Of a DNA stretch of 64,000 nt, positions 14,948-24,931 are shown in pieces (position 1 is the first letter of the stretch; every line of letters begins with the position of its first letter). The position numbers and the translations under genes are program-made. The DNA comes from Streptacidiphilus rugosus AM-16 (GTDB taxonomy: Bacteria; Actinomycetota; Actinomycetes; Streptomycetales; Streptomycetaceae): the NCBI RefSeq assembly GCF_000744655.1, contig NZ_JQMJ01000001.1:372001-436000 (forward strand), given 5' to 3'. The notes beneath the pieces were generated by a model, which did no database searches, had not been told where the DNA came from, and saw nothing but the letters and a program-made list of their open reading frames with translations.

Positions 14948-17230
14948 CTAACCCAACCGTGGCGGTCCGATGTAGCAGGCCTTGACGGTTCCGTAGGCGG
15001 GGTCGATGTCGTCGAAGCTCGCGAGATCGCAGGCCACTGGTCCCGAGCGGGTCGTGAACGTGTAGTCGCCGTCGGCGCCGTATGCGAGGCTCTGGACGCC
15101 GGTGAAGGTGCAGACTCCGCTCTCAGCGGGCGCGCACAGCGTGTACCCGGGCGGCGCGCCTGCCACGAGAGGCTGTACGAAGCAGGCTTTGACGGTACCG
15201 ACGGCGGGATCGCCACCGAACGTGCTCGAACTGCACGTCACCGGCCCGGAAAGGGTCTTGGAGAGGAAATTTCCGCCTGCGCCGAAGGAGACCTGCTGCG
15301 TACCGTTGAAGTTGCAGCCCGCGCCGTTGGGGGAGCCGGGGCCCTGTTCCACGGCACACATCACATCTCCCGCCGGTCCGAGCGCATGGACGTAGCAGGC
15401 CTTGATCACGCCGGGGGAGGGGTCGCTGCCGAACGTCGTGGGGTTGCAGGCCACCGGCCCGGCCACGGTCGTGGAGACGTAGCTGCCGCCTGCGCCGAAG
15501 GAGACCTGCTGCGTGCCGGAGAAGTTGCAGTAGCCGCCCTCCGAACCGCAGAACGTTGCACCTGCCGGGCCCACGGCTGTCCAGAACTTGAGGCTTCGGT
15601 TGCTCTCCGTGGTGTACGTGGTCCCACCGTTGGTGCTGTAGGCCTCGCCGCCTCCGGCATACGGTGCGGCGTCGGAGTAGGCGAAGCCGTAGCATCCGGT
15701 GGTCGTCGCCGAGCGGAGTACGACGGCGTACGAGTGGCCCTGGCTGACGGCCGCATTGGGCTGGACCGTGATTGCGCGGGGCGACCAGCCCAGGGTGCCG
15801 GCGTCGGCGGCCCACATGGAGGCAAGTGTCCGGTTCGCGCCCACGTCCAGCAGATCCAGTACCAGGGGTGCGTTGGGAGGGCCGGTCATGGGCAGCGTGC
15901 CGCCGGTGGCGCTGCGTTGATTGCGCTGGAACACGGTCAGGCTGAGCCGGTCCAGGATCCCGGATCGGCCGGCGACGAAGGTCTGCTCGCGTTGTGCGGT
16001 GCCTTGGCGGATGTCGCACCAGGTGTGGAAGCCTGCGTCGCTGCTGGTCTGGTCGACGCCTCCCGGTGTTGCTGACTGGTTGCCGGGGGAGCCGGACGGC
16101 AGAGCGACGGTCGCCTCCGCCGCACAGGTGAACGGCTTGATGGCGGGTGGGTCGGTGGTGTCGTCGAACTGCAGTGGGGCCCAGTAGTAGTTCGCCAATG
16201 CCTGGTTCGGTTCCAGGGCGCCCGTGGCGCTCGCGTGCCACAGGTCGCTGCCGAAGAGGTAGGTGGTACTGGGCGCATACGTGGCGGCAGTGGTTCCCTC
16301 GGTGAGTGGGAAGACGAAGGACGGCTGGCCGCCGCAGGAGTCGGCGTTGATCGCTGTGTAGGTGGACCAGGGGCCGAGTGGGCTGGGCGCCGTCGCATAA
16401 AGGGTGGGTGTTCCCGCGCAGTAGGGGCAGGTCGGGCCCATGACGGAGTAGTAGGTGGCGCCGCGCAGGAACAGGGATGGCGCCTCGGTGCCGTAGGGCG
16501 GGTAGGACGCCGCGTCGGTCCTCGGTATGTCGGCATACTGCCCGGTTCCGCCGGTGTACTGGCTGTTCAGTTTCTCGATCCGTTGTTCGTGGCTGTTCGT
16601 CGACTGGGTGATGACCGTGTAGGCGAGATAGGCGGTCCGGTCGGAGTCCACGAAGAGTCCTTCGTCTCCTCCGCTCTGACCGGTCGTCATGGTCAAGGTG
16701 GTGTCACCGGCGGCGACGAAGGGTCCGGTCGGCGTCGAACTGAGATACACCCGGTAACCTGAACCGACGTTGGCCCACATGACGTACTTCGCCGTGCTGA
16801 TGTTGTAGATGACGTGCGGGCGGAAGCAGACAGTGCAGGCCGAGCCGGACACGGCGTAGCCGCGGTCGGTCCAGTGCGCCAGGTCGGGGGACGAGTAGAC
16901 CTTGAAGCCGCAGAACTTCGTGTTGAGCTGGTAGCCGCAGTCGTAGCTGGTTCCGTAGAGGTAGTACGTGCCGTTGAACAGGGCTGTCGTGCCGTCGTGC
17001 GCGTCGACGGCGTTTCCCGCCGTGTCGTATCGCGTCACGGCGTGCCCTGCGGGGTCGAGGTTGACCCACGTGGTGGAGGTGCCGGCGGCTGCGGACCGGT
17101 GCGCGGGACTGATCATGAAACCTGCGGCAAGGAGAACGGTCAGGAGCGCCCGCAGGACTACGTGGGCCGTGGCGGCAGCGGGTCCGCGCCTTCTCGGTGC
17201 TGACCCGCTTGACGATGATTTCTCGTGCAC
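14948..17230 (-). CDS. Secreted GH43-like glycoside hydrolase with three C-terminal Cys-rich repeats
   Basis: 760 residues. The signal peptide (RRRGPAAATAHVVLRALLTV then AAGFMISPAHRSAAA) directs export. A five-bladed propeller follows: DAHDGTTALFNGTYYLYGT (candidate base Asp), GLFVDSDRTAYLAYT (second Asp) and GTEAPSLFLRGATYYSV (candidate acid Glu), the GH43 pattern. Residues ~400-560 resemble an all-beta linking domain. The last ~200 residues are three tandem ~65-residue units, each with a CxxxxxxxC pair, a T(Q)QVSFGAGGSY-type strand and a GxxKACY end, likely carbohydrate-binding. Substrate is probably an arabinan- or galactan-type side chain (inference). It is divergent from the rhamnosidase at 17679, suggesting joint pectin or rhamnogalacturonan use. 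Confidence 0.78.
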   Translation of the reverse strand: MHEKSSSSGSAPRRRGPAAATAHVVLRALLTVLLAAGFMISPAHRSAAAGTSTTWVNLDPAGHAVTRYDTAGNAVDAHDGTTALFNGTYYLYGTSYDCGYQLNTKFCGFKVYSSPDLAHWTDRGYAVSGSACTVCFRPHVIYNISTAKYVMWANVGSGYRVYLSSTPTGPFVAAGDTTLTMTTGQSGGDEGLFVDSDRTAYLAYTVITQSTNSHEQRIEKLNSQYTGGTGQYADIPRTDAASYPPYGTEAPSLFLRGATYYSVMGPTCPYCAGTPTLYATAPSPLGPWSTYTAINADSCGGQPSFVFPLTEGTTAATYAPSTTYLFGSDLWHASATGALEPNQALANYYWAPLQFDDTTDPPAIKPFTCAAEATVALPSGSPGNQSATPGGVDQTSSDAGFHTWCDIRQGTAQREQTFVAGRSGILDRLSLTVFQRNQRSATGGTLPMTGPPNAPLVLDLLDVGANRTLASMWAADAGTLGWSPRAITVQPNAAVSQGHSYAVVLRSATTTGCYGFAYSDAAPYAGGGEAYSTNGGTTYTTESNRSLKFWTAVGPAGATFCGSEGGYCNFSGTQQVSFGAGGSYVSTTVAGPVACNPTTFGSDPSPGVIKACYVHALGPAGDVMCAVEQGPGSPNGAGCNFNGTQQVSFGAGGNFLSKTLSGPVTCSSSTFGGDPAVGTVKACFVQPLVAGAPPGYTLCAPAESGVCTFTGVQSLAYGADGDYTFTTRSGPVACDLASFDDIDPAYGTVKACYIGPPRLG

Positions 17231-17560
17231 GGGATCCCTTCCCTTGCGGTGGTCCTGTAGGGCGGTCGGTCGACGTGCGTCGTGCTGGACGGCGGAAAGA
17301 GATGGATTGGTTCACCGTGAAACGGGCTGATGCCAGACGTCGGTGGTCCGGATGGACATGATGCCGTTGGGAAACGTGGCGTCAAGACCACGTTCTGTCC
17401 AATCGGTCTCCTGCACGCCGTGGTTGACGTGGTCATCCGCTGTTCACCCACCGGCTGTGCCTGGTCCGGACGAGTCTGGTGGGGGCGGCTGAGATTGCCT
17501 GTGCCCTGCTGATTGACGGGGCCCAGACGCGCCCTTAAATTGCCTTCGCAACCTCTGATA

Positions 17561-17572
17561 TGAATCGTTTCA
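17561..17572. promoter_or_regulatory. LacI-type operator in the divergent promoter region
   Basis: TGAATCGTTTCA is two mismatches from the ideal palindrome of LacI/GalR sites (TGAAACGTTTCA-like), with TGAA and TTCA arms. It lies 107 bp upstream of the rhamnosidase start and 331 bp from the GH43-like start, inside the 448-bp intergenic region 17231-17678. No LacI gene is in the window, so a distant regulator is implied. I see no other clear signal in this gap. Confidence 0.5.
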
Positions 17573-17678
17573 ATCTACGAACGGGTGGGCGACTCGGCAT
17601 TCAGTCACGCGCTCACCACACCCGGCTCACCCCACCCGTGGCCCCGCGCCCAAGCAGTCCGAGACAAGGAGTACGGCG

Positions 17679-20600
17679 TTGAGTAGGGAATCGACACACC
17701 CCGCAGACCCCGCTGAGCCCGCTGCGGAGCACCCCCGGCTCAGCAGGCGGCGCTTCCTGAGCACCAGCTCCGGCGTTGCCGCCGGCCTCGTCGCCGCCGG
17801 GGTGCTGTCCAGCCCGCTCACCGCCGCGGCAGCCGCCCGCGCCGCGGCCGCGACTCCTGTCGACCTGTCGAACGCCCACTGGATCTGGTACCCCGAAGGC
17901 AACCCCAGCGTCAGCGCACCTGCCGCCTACCGGTACTTCCGCAGGACGTTCAACGTCCCCGCAGGCAGCCTGAGTGACGCTCAACTGGTCGTCACCGGTG
18001 ACGACACCGTTGATGTCTGGTTGAACGGCCGCCACCTGGCCGCGTCCGCACGTGTCGCGGACTCGTGGAGGAACTCTCTTTACGTCGACCTGCGCCCCGC
18101 GATCCTCGCCGGGAACAACACGGTTGCAATCGCGGCCAAGAATTCGGGCGGCCCAGCCGGACTGCTGGGACACGCGCACATCACGGCAGGCGGAGGCACG
18201 ACCGACCTGACCACCGACGGCAACTGGCGTTCCGCGCAGACCGCTCCCACGGGATGGGAACAACCCGCCTTCGACGACTCCGGCTGGTCGGCCGCCATGG
18301 ACCTCGGCGCCTACGGAGTCGCCCCCTGGTACTCCAATGTCGCCGCCCCGGACCTCACGGCCACCTCGCCGCTCACCGTCACCGCGCTGACCGTCGAGCA
18401 CCAGACCACCCCGCTCGGCATCGACGCGGCGCAGCCGCGCTTCGGCTGGGTGCTGGGCTCCTCAGCGCCACAGCAGCACCAGGCGGTGTACCAGATCCAG
18501 GTCTCCTCGACCAGCGCAGGCGCGGGTGACGTCTGGGATAGCGGCCAGGTCTCCTCCGCGCAGCAGATCGACATCGCCTACGGCGGCCCCGCACTGGCCA
18601 GCCTCGTGCGCTACTACTGGCGGGTTCGCGTCTGGGACACGCACGGCCTGGCCGGCGCCTGGAGCGACCCGCAGTGGTTCGAGACCGGGCTGCTCAACCC
18701 GGCCGGCGAATGGCACGGAGCCTTCATCGGCCAGGCCGCACCCCCGAACTTCGCCGGAGCCAGCTGGATCTGGTACCCGGAGGGAAACCCCGCCTCGTCC
18801 GCGCCGGCCGCCACCCGCTACTTCCGTCGCACCCTCACCCTCGCCACGGCCCCCGCGAGCGCGGTGCTGGCCATCACCGCTGATGACACTGTCGACGTCT
18901 GGGTCAACGGCGCCCTGGTCAGCTCCTCACCCCGGGTCGCCAACTCCTGGCAAGCCGCCGCCCTGGTCGACCTCGCCGCCCACCTGACCGCCGGCGCCAA
19001 CACCATCGCAGTGGCCTGCACCAACACCAGCGTGTCCCCGGCAGGCCTGCTCGCCAAGCTCCTGCTGCCAGGCGGCCAGGTGCTCAACAGCGACACCTCC
19101 TGGAAGGCCTCGCAGTCCGGGCCGGCAGGCTGGAACAACCCGGGCTTCGACGACAGCGGCTGGCCCGCCGCCATGAACGTCGCCACCGCCGGGTCCGGCC
19201 CCTGGGGCGTCCAGGTGCACGTGGTCACCCCGGCCCCTTTGCTGCGCAAGAACTTCACCGTCTCCAAGCCCGTGGCAGCCGCACGGCTGCTGACCACCGC
19301 CCTGGGGCTGCACGAGACCCATCTCAACGGCGCCAAGGTCGGCTCTGACGTCCTGGCGCCCGGCTGGACGGACTACAACAAGCGCCTGCAGTACAAGGTC
19401 TTCGACGTCACCGCCCAGATCCAGCAGGGCGCCAACGCGCTCGCGGCCTGGCTCGGAAACGGCTGGTACAGCGGCAGCGTCGGCATCGCGGGCAGCCAGA
19501 AGTACGGTACGCAACCGTGGTACTCGGCACAGTTGCAGCTCACCTTCACCGACGGCTCGACCCAGACCATAGCCACCGACAGCAGCTGGAAGACCGCGAC
19601 CGGAGCGATCAGGGCCGACGACCTTTACAACGGCGAGACCTACGACGCGCGCCTGGACATCCACGGCTGGGACAGTGCCGGGTTCGACGACAGCGCCTGG
19701 GCTGCCGTCAACGTCGCCCCGGTCTCCTTGCCGAAACTGGTCTCGCAAGTGGACGGCGGCGTCACCGTCCAGCAGCAGTTCACCCCCACGGCCATCACAC
19801 AGCCACAACCGGGCGTGTGGATCCTGGACCTCGGCCAGAACTTCGCCGGGCGGAACCAGCTCACCGTGACCGGCCCGGCCGGCACCACGGTCACCATGCG
19901 GCACGGCGAAGTCCTCAACCCCGACGGCACGCTCTACACCACGAACCTGCGAGCCGCCCAGGCAACCGACCGATTCGTCCTCGCAGGCACCGGCTCCGCC
20001 GAGACCTACGAGCCGCGGTTCACCATCCACGGCTACCGCTACGTCGAACTTACCGGACTGCCAACTGGATTCACCCCCACCACCAGCACCCTCATCGGCC
20101 GGGCCACCTGGACCAGCGCCGCCCAACTGGGCACGTTCACCACCTCGAACACACTGGTCAACCAGATCCAGCACAACATCACGTGGGGACAGCGCAGCAA
20201 CATGCTCTCCATCCCCACCGACTGTCCCCAGCGCGACGAGCGCCTGGGGTGGACGGGGGACATCGCCGCGTTCAGCGCCACCTCCACCTTCAACCTCGAC
20301 TCCCACCGCGTCCTGGCGAAGTTCGTCGACGACCTCGTCGACGACCAGCAGTCGAACGGCGCCTTCACCGACGTGGCACCCGCCGTGCTCAGCGGCTCCG
20401 GCACCGCCGGCTGGGGCGACGCGGGCGTCATCATCCCCCACAACCTCTGGCAGCGCTTCGGCGACGTGCGCATCATCGACCAGCACTTCCCGGCCATGTC
20501 CGCCTGGGTCGACTACCTGCACAACACCGCGGGCAGCAACCTCATCCGCAACCAGACCACGTACGGCGACTGGCTCAACGTCAGCGACGACACGCCCCAC

Positions 20601-21428
20601 GACCTCATCTGCACCGCCTACTTCGGTTGGGCCGCACGCCTGGTGTCACGGATGGCCGCAGCCACCGGCCGCACGGCGCAGGCCGCCTCCTACGGCCAAC
20701 TGGCCGATCAGGTGGCGGCCGCCTTCGCCGGCAGGTACATCGGATCGGACGGCTCCGTCGGCAACAACACCCAGACCGGCTACGTGCTCGCCCTCGCCTT
20801 CGGGCTGGTCCCCACGGCCCTGGTCCAACGCGCCGCCGACAAGCTCGCCGCCAAGGTCGCCGCCACCAACGGGCACCTGACGGTGGGATTCCTCGGCGTG
20901 GAGAACCTCCTGCCGGTCCTGGCCGGCAACGGACACGCGGACGTCGCCTACCAGATCCTGCTGCAGACCGACTACCCGGGCTGGGGCTACATGATCAGCC
21001 GCGGTGCCACCACCATGTGGGAGCGGTGGGACGGCATCCGTACCGACGGCTCCTTCCAGGACCCGGGCATGAATTCTTTCAACCACTACGGCCTCGGATC
21101 GGTCGGCGACTTCCTCTACCGGCACGTCGCCGGAATCGGACCTTCCGCACCCGGCTACCAGACCCTGCTCATCGCCCCGCAAACCGGCGGCGGACTGACC
21201 TCGGCCACCGGCACCTACCAGACCCCGTACGGCACGGCCACAAGCAGCTGGTCCGTCGCCGGCGGCCAGCTGACACTGCAGGTCACCGTCCCCGTCAACG
21301 TGACCGCGACCGTGATCGTGCCGACCTCCCAGCCGGGTTCGGTCAACGCCCCGGCCCAGGCCGTTCCAGCGAGTTCCGGCACCTACTACCTTCCGCCGGG
21401 CAGCTACACCCTCACCGCCGTCGCCTGA
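17679..21428 (+). CDS. Alpha-L-rhamnosidase, GH78, Tat-exported
   Basis: 1249 residues from a TTG with AAGGAG eight bases upstream. A twin-arginine signal, LSRRRFLSTSSGVAAGLVAA, indicates folded export. Two copies of a CBM67-like sandwich follow: HWIWYPEGNPSVSAPAA at ~67 and SWIWYPEGNPASSAPAA at ~362, each with a DDTVDVWxNG motif. Between and after them are the usual GH78 beta domains (PLGIDAAQPRFGWVL; WTDYNKRLQYKVFDVT). The (alpha/alpha)6 catalytic domain contains IPTDCPQRDERLGWTGDIAA (Glu854, the usual acid region) and TTMWERWDGI (Glu1115, usual base region). It releases terminal L-rhamnose from pectic or plant glycosides outside the cell. The duplicated N-terminal module makes it longer than the typical ~900-1050 residues. 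Confidence 0.9.
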   Translation: MSRESTHPADPAEPAAEHPRLSRRRFLSTSSGVAAGLVAAGVLSSPLTAAAAARAAAATPVDLSNAHWIWYPEGNPSVSAPAAYRYFRRTFNVPAGSLSDAQLVVTGDDTVDVWLNGRHLAASARVADSWRNSLYVDLRPAILAGNNTVAIAAKNSGGPAGLLGHAHITAGGGTTDLTTDGNWRSAQTAPTGWEQPAFDDSGWSAAMDLGAYGVAPWYSNVAAPDLTATSPLTVTALTVEHQTTPLGIDAAQPRFGWVLGSSAPQQHQAVYQIQVSSTSAGAGDVWDSGQVSSAQQIDIAYGGPALASLVRYYWRVRVWDTHGLAGAWSDPQWFETGLLNPAGEWHGAFIGQAAPPNFAGASWIWYPEGNPASSAPAATRYFRRTLTLATAPASAVLAITADDTVDVWVNGALVSSSPRVANSWQAAALVDLAAHLTAGANTIAVACTNTSVSPAGLLAKLLLPGGQVLNSDTSWKASQSGPAGWNNPGFDDSGWPAAMNVATAGSGPWGVQVHVVTPAPLLRKNFTVSKPVAAARLLTTALGLHETHLNGAKVGSDVLAPGWTDYNKRLQYKVFDVTAQIQQGANALAAWLGNGWYSGSVGIAGSQKYGTQPWYSAQLQLTFTDGSTQTIATDSSWKTATGAIRADDLYNGETYDARLDIHGWDSAGFDDSAWAAVNVAPVSLPKLVSQVDGGVTVQQQFTPTAITQPQPGVWILDLGQNFAGRNQLTVTGPAGTTVTMRHGEVLNPDGTLYTTNLRAAQATDRFVLAGTGSAETYEPRFTIHGYRYVELTGLPTGFTPTTSTLIGRATWTSAAQLGTFTTSNTLVNQIQHNITWGQRSNMLSIPTDCPQRDERLGWTGDIAAFSATSTFNLDSHRVLAKFVDDLVDDQQSNGAFTDVAPAVLSGSGTAGWGDAGVIIPHNLWQRFGDVRIIDQHFPAMSAWVDYLHNTAGSNLIRNQTTYGDWLNVSDDTPHDLICTAYFGWAARLVSRMAAATGRTAQAASYGQLADQVAAAFAGRYIGSDGSVGNNTQTGYVLALAFGLVPTALVQRAADKLAAKVAATNGHLTVGFLGVENLLPVLAGNGHADVAYQILLQTDYPGWGYMISRGATTMWERWDGIRTDGSFQDPGMNSFNHYGLGSVGDFLYRHVAGIGPSAPGYQTLLIAPQTGGGLTSATGTYQTPYGTATSSWSVAGGQLTLQVTVPVNVTATVIVPTSQPGSVNAPAQAVPASSGTYYLPPGSYTLTAVA

Positions 21429-21477
21429 CCAGCCCCCGGGACATGGGCTGCGCGCTACCCGGACACGTGCAGCCCTC

Positions 21478-21512
21478 GCCGGTCCGCTCACCCGCACAGT
21501 GAGCGGACCGGC
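21478..21512. terminator. Bidirectional hairpin terminator
   Basis: A perfect 14-bp stem (gccggtccgctcac / gtgagcggaccggc) with a 7-base loop lies 49 bp after the rhamnosidase stop and 80 bp after the convergent permease stop. It can serve both. Confidence 0.75.
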
Positions 21513-21592
21513 CCCACTTCCGGCCGTCCCGCAGAGCTACCGAACGTGCGGGCTGCGCACGCCCGCGCGGGATCGCAGGCCGACTGGATCGG

Positions 21593-23274
21593 TCACCGGC
21601 GTGCCACGCTCCCCGCCCGACCTGACGGCTGCGCTTCCTCGTCCCGCGTGGCCGCGCCGACCGGGACGTCGGGGTGGCGGAACCAGGAGCCCTGGACCGC
21701 CCACTGGATGAGCATCAGCACCAGGCCCAGCGCGATCGCGCCGACGCCGATCACGGTCACGCCGCCGGTCTCGCCGAAGAACGGCAGGTTGACGGTGGTG
21801 TTGCCGTAGCTCGGGTCGGCGTAGACGTCGAAGGCGGCGTAGCAGAAGAAGTAGAGCAGCATCAGGCCGCCGAGCAGCGGCAGGAGGCCCTTGAACACGA
21901 AGTCCTTGACGCTGCGGGTGAGCACTTTCCTGAAGTACCAGAAGCAGGCGAAGCCGGTGAGCCCGTAGTAGAAGGCGATGCCCAGGCCGACCGATGAGAC
22001 CGAGTCGGTGAGCACGTTGGTGCTGATCCGGGTCAGCAGCACGTAGAAGGCGATCGAGATGCCGCCCATCGCCACCGTGGACCAGGTCGGCGTCTGGAAG
22101 CGCGGGTGCACCCGGCCGAAGTGCGAGGGGATGGCCTTGTGCAGGGCCATCGAGAAGCTGGTGCGTGCGGTCGGCAGGATCGTGGTCTGGGTGGAAGCCG
22201 CCGCCGAGGTCAGCACCATGAAAATCAGCAGCTTGGAGAGGAACCACCCGAAGCCGGTGCTTCCGAAGACCGCGTTGCCGAGGCCGGAGAGCACGTCGCC
22301 GGAGTTGTCGGGGTTGGCCAGCCCGATGCCCTTCTCGCCGACGCCTGCGAAGCTCTGCGCCGAGGTGGAGACCAGGGCGTAGATCAGCAGCAGCAGGACG
22401 GTGGAGATCACCGCCGCGCGGCCCGGGGTTCTGGTCTTGTCGGCGGTCTCCTCGTTGACGGAGACGGCGGTGTCCCAGCCCCAGTAGATGAAGACGGCCG
22501 AGAGGATGCCGGCCGTCAGCGCGCTCGCGGAGGCCACGTGGAACGGGTTGAACCAGGCGAGCTGGACGTGGATCGCCGTCGCGGGCGCGTTGCTGCCGTA
22601 GGCCTTGACCAGTGCGGTGATCGAGAAGACCGCCAGCATCGCGACCTCCAGGCAGAGCAGCACGCGCTGCAGCGCCGCGGAGATCTCGATGCCGATGTAG
22701 CAGATGAACGTCATCACCGCGATCCACACGACGCCGGCGACGGTCGTCCACAGCGTGCTGGCCGCCAGCCCGGGATGACCGATGAGCTGGAAACCGTAGG
22801 AGCCGGCGATCTGGGCCAGGTTCGCCATCACGATGATGTCGGCGATGATGATGCCCCAGCCGCCCATCCACCCGGTGCGCGGGCCGAAAGCGCGGGCCGC
22901 CCAGGTGAAGGTGGTGCCGCAGTCGGGGTCGACCGCGTTCATCTCCTTGTAGGCGTAGGCGATCAACAGCATCGGGATGAACGCCAGAATGGTGATGATC
23001 GGCGCCTGGAGGCCCACTCCCACGACGATCAGGCCGAGTGTCGCCGCCAGGCTGTAGGCGGGCGCGGTGGAGGCGAGACCGATGGCGACGGAGGAGAAGA
23101 GGCCGAGCGCGTTGCCCTTCAGCCCCTTCTCTCCGGAGCCTGATCCCGGGGCCTCGCCAGCGGCGGCGAGGTCCGCGGCGCCGGATTGGGCGTCGGGGGT
23201 CTGATGCGCCGACCAGAGCCTGCCGCTGCGTCAGGGCCGGACGGGGCACCGGAAGATGAGGCGGAATCGTTCAT
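21593..23274 (-). pseudogene. APC-family amino acid permease, N-terminal frame broken
   Basis: From 23023 an open frame of 476 residues gives an amino acid permease: GWMGGWGIIIADIIVMANLA, YWGWDTAVSVNEETADKTRT, about ten to eleven membrane helices and a cytosolic tail. In-frame DNA upstream still encodes the missing first part (LKGNALGLFSSVAIGLAST, YSLAATLGLIVVG) but has no start codon before a stop near 23235. A perfect start does exist at 23274 (GGAGG, five bases, ATG; MNDSASSSGAPSG) in another frame, and the two frames should join near 23205. So a one-base indel, or a sequencing error, separates them. If real, the transporter lacks helix 1 or is not made. Confidence 0.7.
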
Positions 23275-23842
23275 GGAGCCCTCCAGAGCAAACCGCCCCC
23301 CGCAGGCCTGTTTGCTCATGCTGCCGGCCCGGAGGCAGCGTCTCTTGCCCGAACAGACGCCTGTGCGTACACAAAACCGTTTCCTGGATCAGCAGCCGGT
23401 GGCAGCCACGAGTACTCGGCCAGGACCACGACAGCCGCCCGCGCCCTCGGGTTGGGGGTGGCCGAGGCGGGCTGCGCTCATCAAGAAACCCCACGACCAC
23501 GGAACCCCGGCGGGACAATCACCCGACACGAACCGGAGGCCCGCTCTTCGCTACGACGTCGGGAAGACCGTGAAACGCGAACCCACGCTCGAAGCCCACC
23601 TCGCCAAGATCACGTCGACAGCATAAAAATCAAGCGAGGAGCGGCGACCCCGCCTACCGGCAGCTGATCCGTTTGACGCTTCGCGGTTGGAGCGTGGTCG
23701 CCGGGGCGGGTTGAAGCTGGTGAGGAGCTCGGTGAGGAGGAGAGCGAGGTAGTCAGCCCGAGGGGGAAATTGCCGCCGGCGGCATCATGGTGATGCGGCG
23801 GGCGGCGCGCAGGCTTTGGGACTGTCCAGGCCGTGCAGACCC
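23275..23842. other. Intergenic region with a possible IS remnant
   Basis: No convincing gene is seen. On the minus strand about 23640-23760 reads DYLALLLTELLTSFNPPRRP, which resembles the C-terminal end of IS4-type transposases in Streptomyces, but the piece is short and degenerate. A Shine-Dalgarno-like gagggctcc belongs to the permease start at 23274. Nothing else stands out. Confidence 0.3.
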
Positions 23843-24169
23843 TCAGAGGTTCTGCGGGTAGACGTCGTCGATCTCGGTGGCGACCGGGCACTGGCCGAGC
23901 GAGGACCCGGGTCCGTAGGAGACCGTCCCGTTGATCCAGGTGATCCTGCCGGCGGGGTTCACGCATTCGACGCGCACGTCCCACGGGTTCGAGTTGGTGG
24001 CATCGCAGGTGGCGAAAACGCGGGCCTGGTAGTTCACGACGCCGAACTTGTACGTGCAGCTGGAGGGGATCACGTCGGCGTGAGCCGCCGGAGCGGCCGT
24101 CAGCATGATCCCGCCGGTGGTCAGCGCTGCCAGAAGGAACGCGCTGGAAGCCTTGCGAAAGCCGTGCAT
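23843..24169 (-). CDS. Small secreted protein of unknown function
   Basis: 108 residues. A signal peptide (KASSAFLLAALTTGGIMLTA, cleavage after AAHA) is followed by a ~75-residue mature domain with four cysteines (SSCTYKFG, FATCDATNSN, VECVNPAG, GQCPVATE), likely forming two disulfides. WDVRVECVNPAGRITWING suggests a small beta-sandwich. The start has GGAGGTCC just upstream. I cannot assign a function; similar small exported proteins are common in streptomycetes. It is flanked by IS debris on both sides. Confidence 0.7.
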   Translation of the reverse strand: MHGFRKASSAFLLAALTTGGIMLTAAPAAHADVIPSSCTYKFGVVNYQARVFATCDATNSNPWDVRVECVNPAGRITWINGTVSYGPGSSLGQCPVATEIDDVYPQNL

Positions 24170-24389
24170 GGTGGACCTCCAAGTTCAACGACCGGTTAAC
24201 GAAGTCAGATAAGGGCAGTCGCGACCACTGGCCAGCCCTTGCGTCTCGCTCGCACACCGGGCTGGCATGGCACTGGCGAGAGTAGCGGCTGCGTTTCGTC
24301 GTCGCTACGTTCGCGGCGGGGCATCGGGAGGACGGGGAGGCGTGATGGCTGCGGTGCGCTCGAATGGCGACGGCGGCCCTGCGGGAGTC

Positions 24390-24655
24390 GAGGACGCTGA
24401 ACCCGCGGCCGCAGACGGTGGTCGACGAGGTGTTCATCTGCACCGCGTTCTGCCATCCGCTGGACCTGGTGGAAGCCAAGTACGAGATGGTACGTCGGTC
24501 GGGTGGACGGGGTGCCAGGGCGGCCGCCGCGTTCGGGTTCTGCGGCCAGACCTTCTATGTGATCGCTGCCGTGTTGGACGCGGGCGGGCCAGCCGCGCTG
24601 GTGCCGGGCAAGCCGGGGCCCATGGGTCCGCCCAAGCTGACCGAGCAGGTCATGG
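24390..24655 (+). pseudogene. Helix-turn-helix protein remnant of a mobile element
   Basis: RTLNPRPQTVVDEVF, then DLVEAKYEMVRRSGGRG, ARAAAAFGFCGQTFYVIAAV and ALVPGKPGPMGPPKLTEQV make up a HTH module of the kind encoded next to recombinases and IS481-like elements in actinomycetes. Flanking coding sequence is missing, and it runs straight into the TnpB remnant. Several consensus residues of the HTH are substituted (GFC for GFS), so it is probably non-functional. Confidence 0.55.
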
Positions 24656-24669
24656 CCAGACGTTATCGC

Positions 24670-24848
24670 CGTGGACCCCCGCAACGCCTCCCGGACCTGC
24701 CCGGCATGCGGGCACGTCGCCAAGGAGAACCGGCCCACCCAGGAGAAGTTCCACTGTCAGTCCTGCGGCCACAGCGCGCGCGGACACGGTGGGAGCAATC
24801 AACGTTCTACGGGCCGGGCTTGCCTGTCGCGAAGCCGCACTGGCTTAA
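24670..24848 (+). pseudogene. TnpB (IS200/IS605 family) C-terminal remnant
   Basis: DPRNASRTCPACGHVAKENR and HCQSCGHSAR form the zinc ribbon (four Cys) that ends TnpB proteins. After a frame change at about 24780 comes the usual tail ADTVGAINVLRAGLACREAA and a stop at 24848. Everything upstream, including the RuvC acidic residues before the zinc ribbon, is missing. No IS end or guide-RNA region can be recognised. Confidence 0.75.
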
Positions 24849-24931
24849 CGAGAAGCCCCGGCGTTTACGCGAGGGAGGAGTCACTAGGGCGGGGAGGCAG
24901 TCAACAGCCGGGACGCGGCGCCAGGCGCGGA

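Noticed and set aside
18927-20600. Long open frame antisense to the rhamnosidase gene
   Set aside because: High-GC coding DNA commonly leaves open antisense frames; it has no recognisable domain and no start signal, while the sense strand has full GH78 motifs.
22106-23143. Open frame antisense to the amino-acid permease
   Set aside because: Charged low-complexity translation without family motifs; the permease helices on the other strand are convincing.
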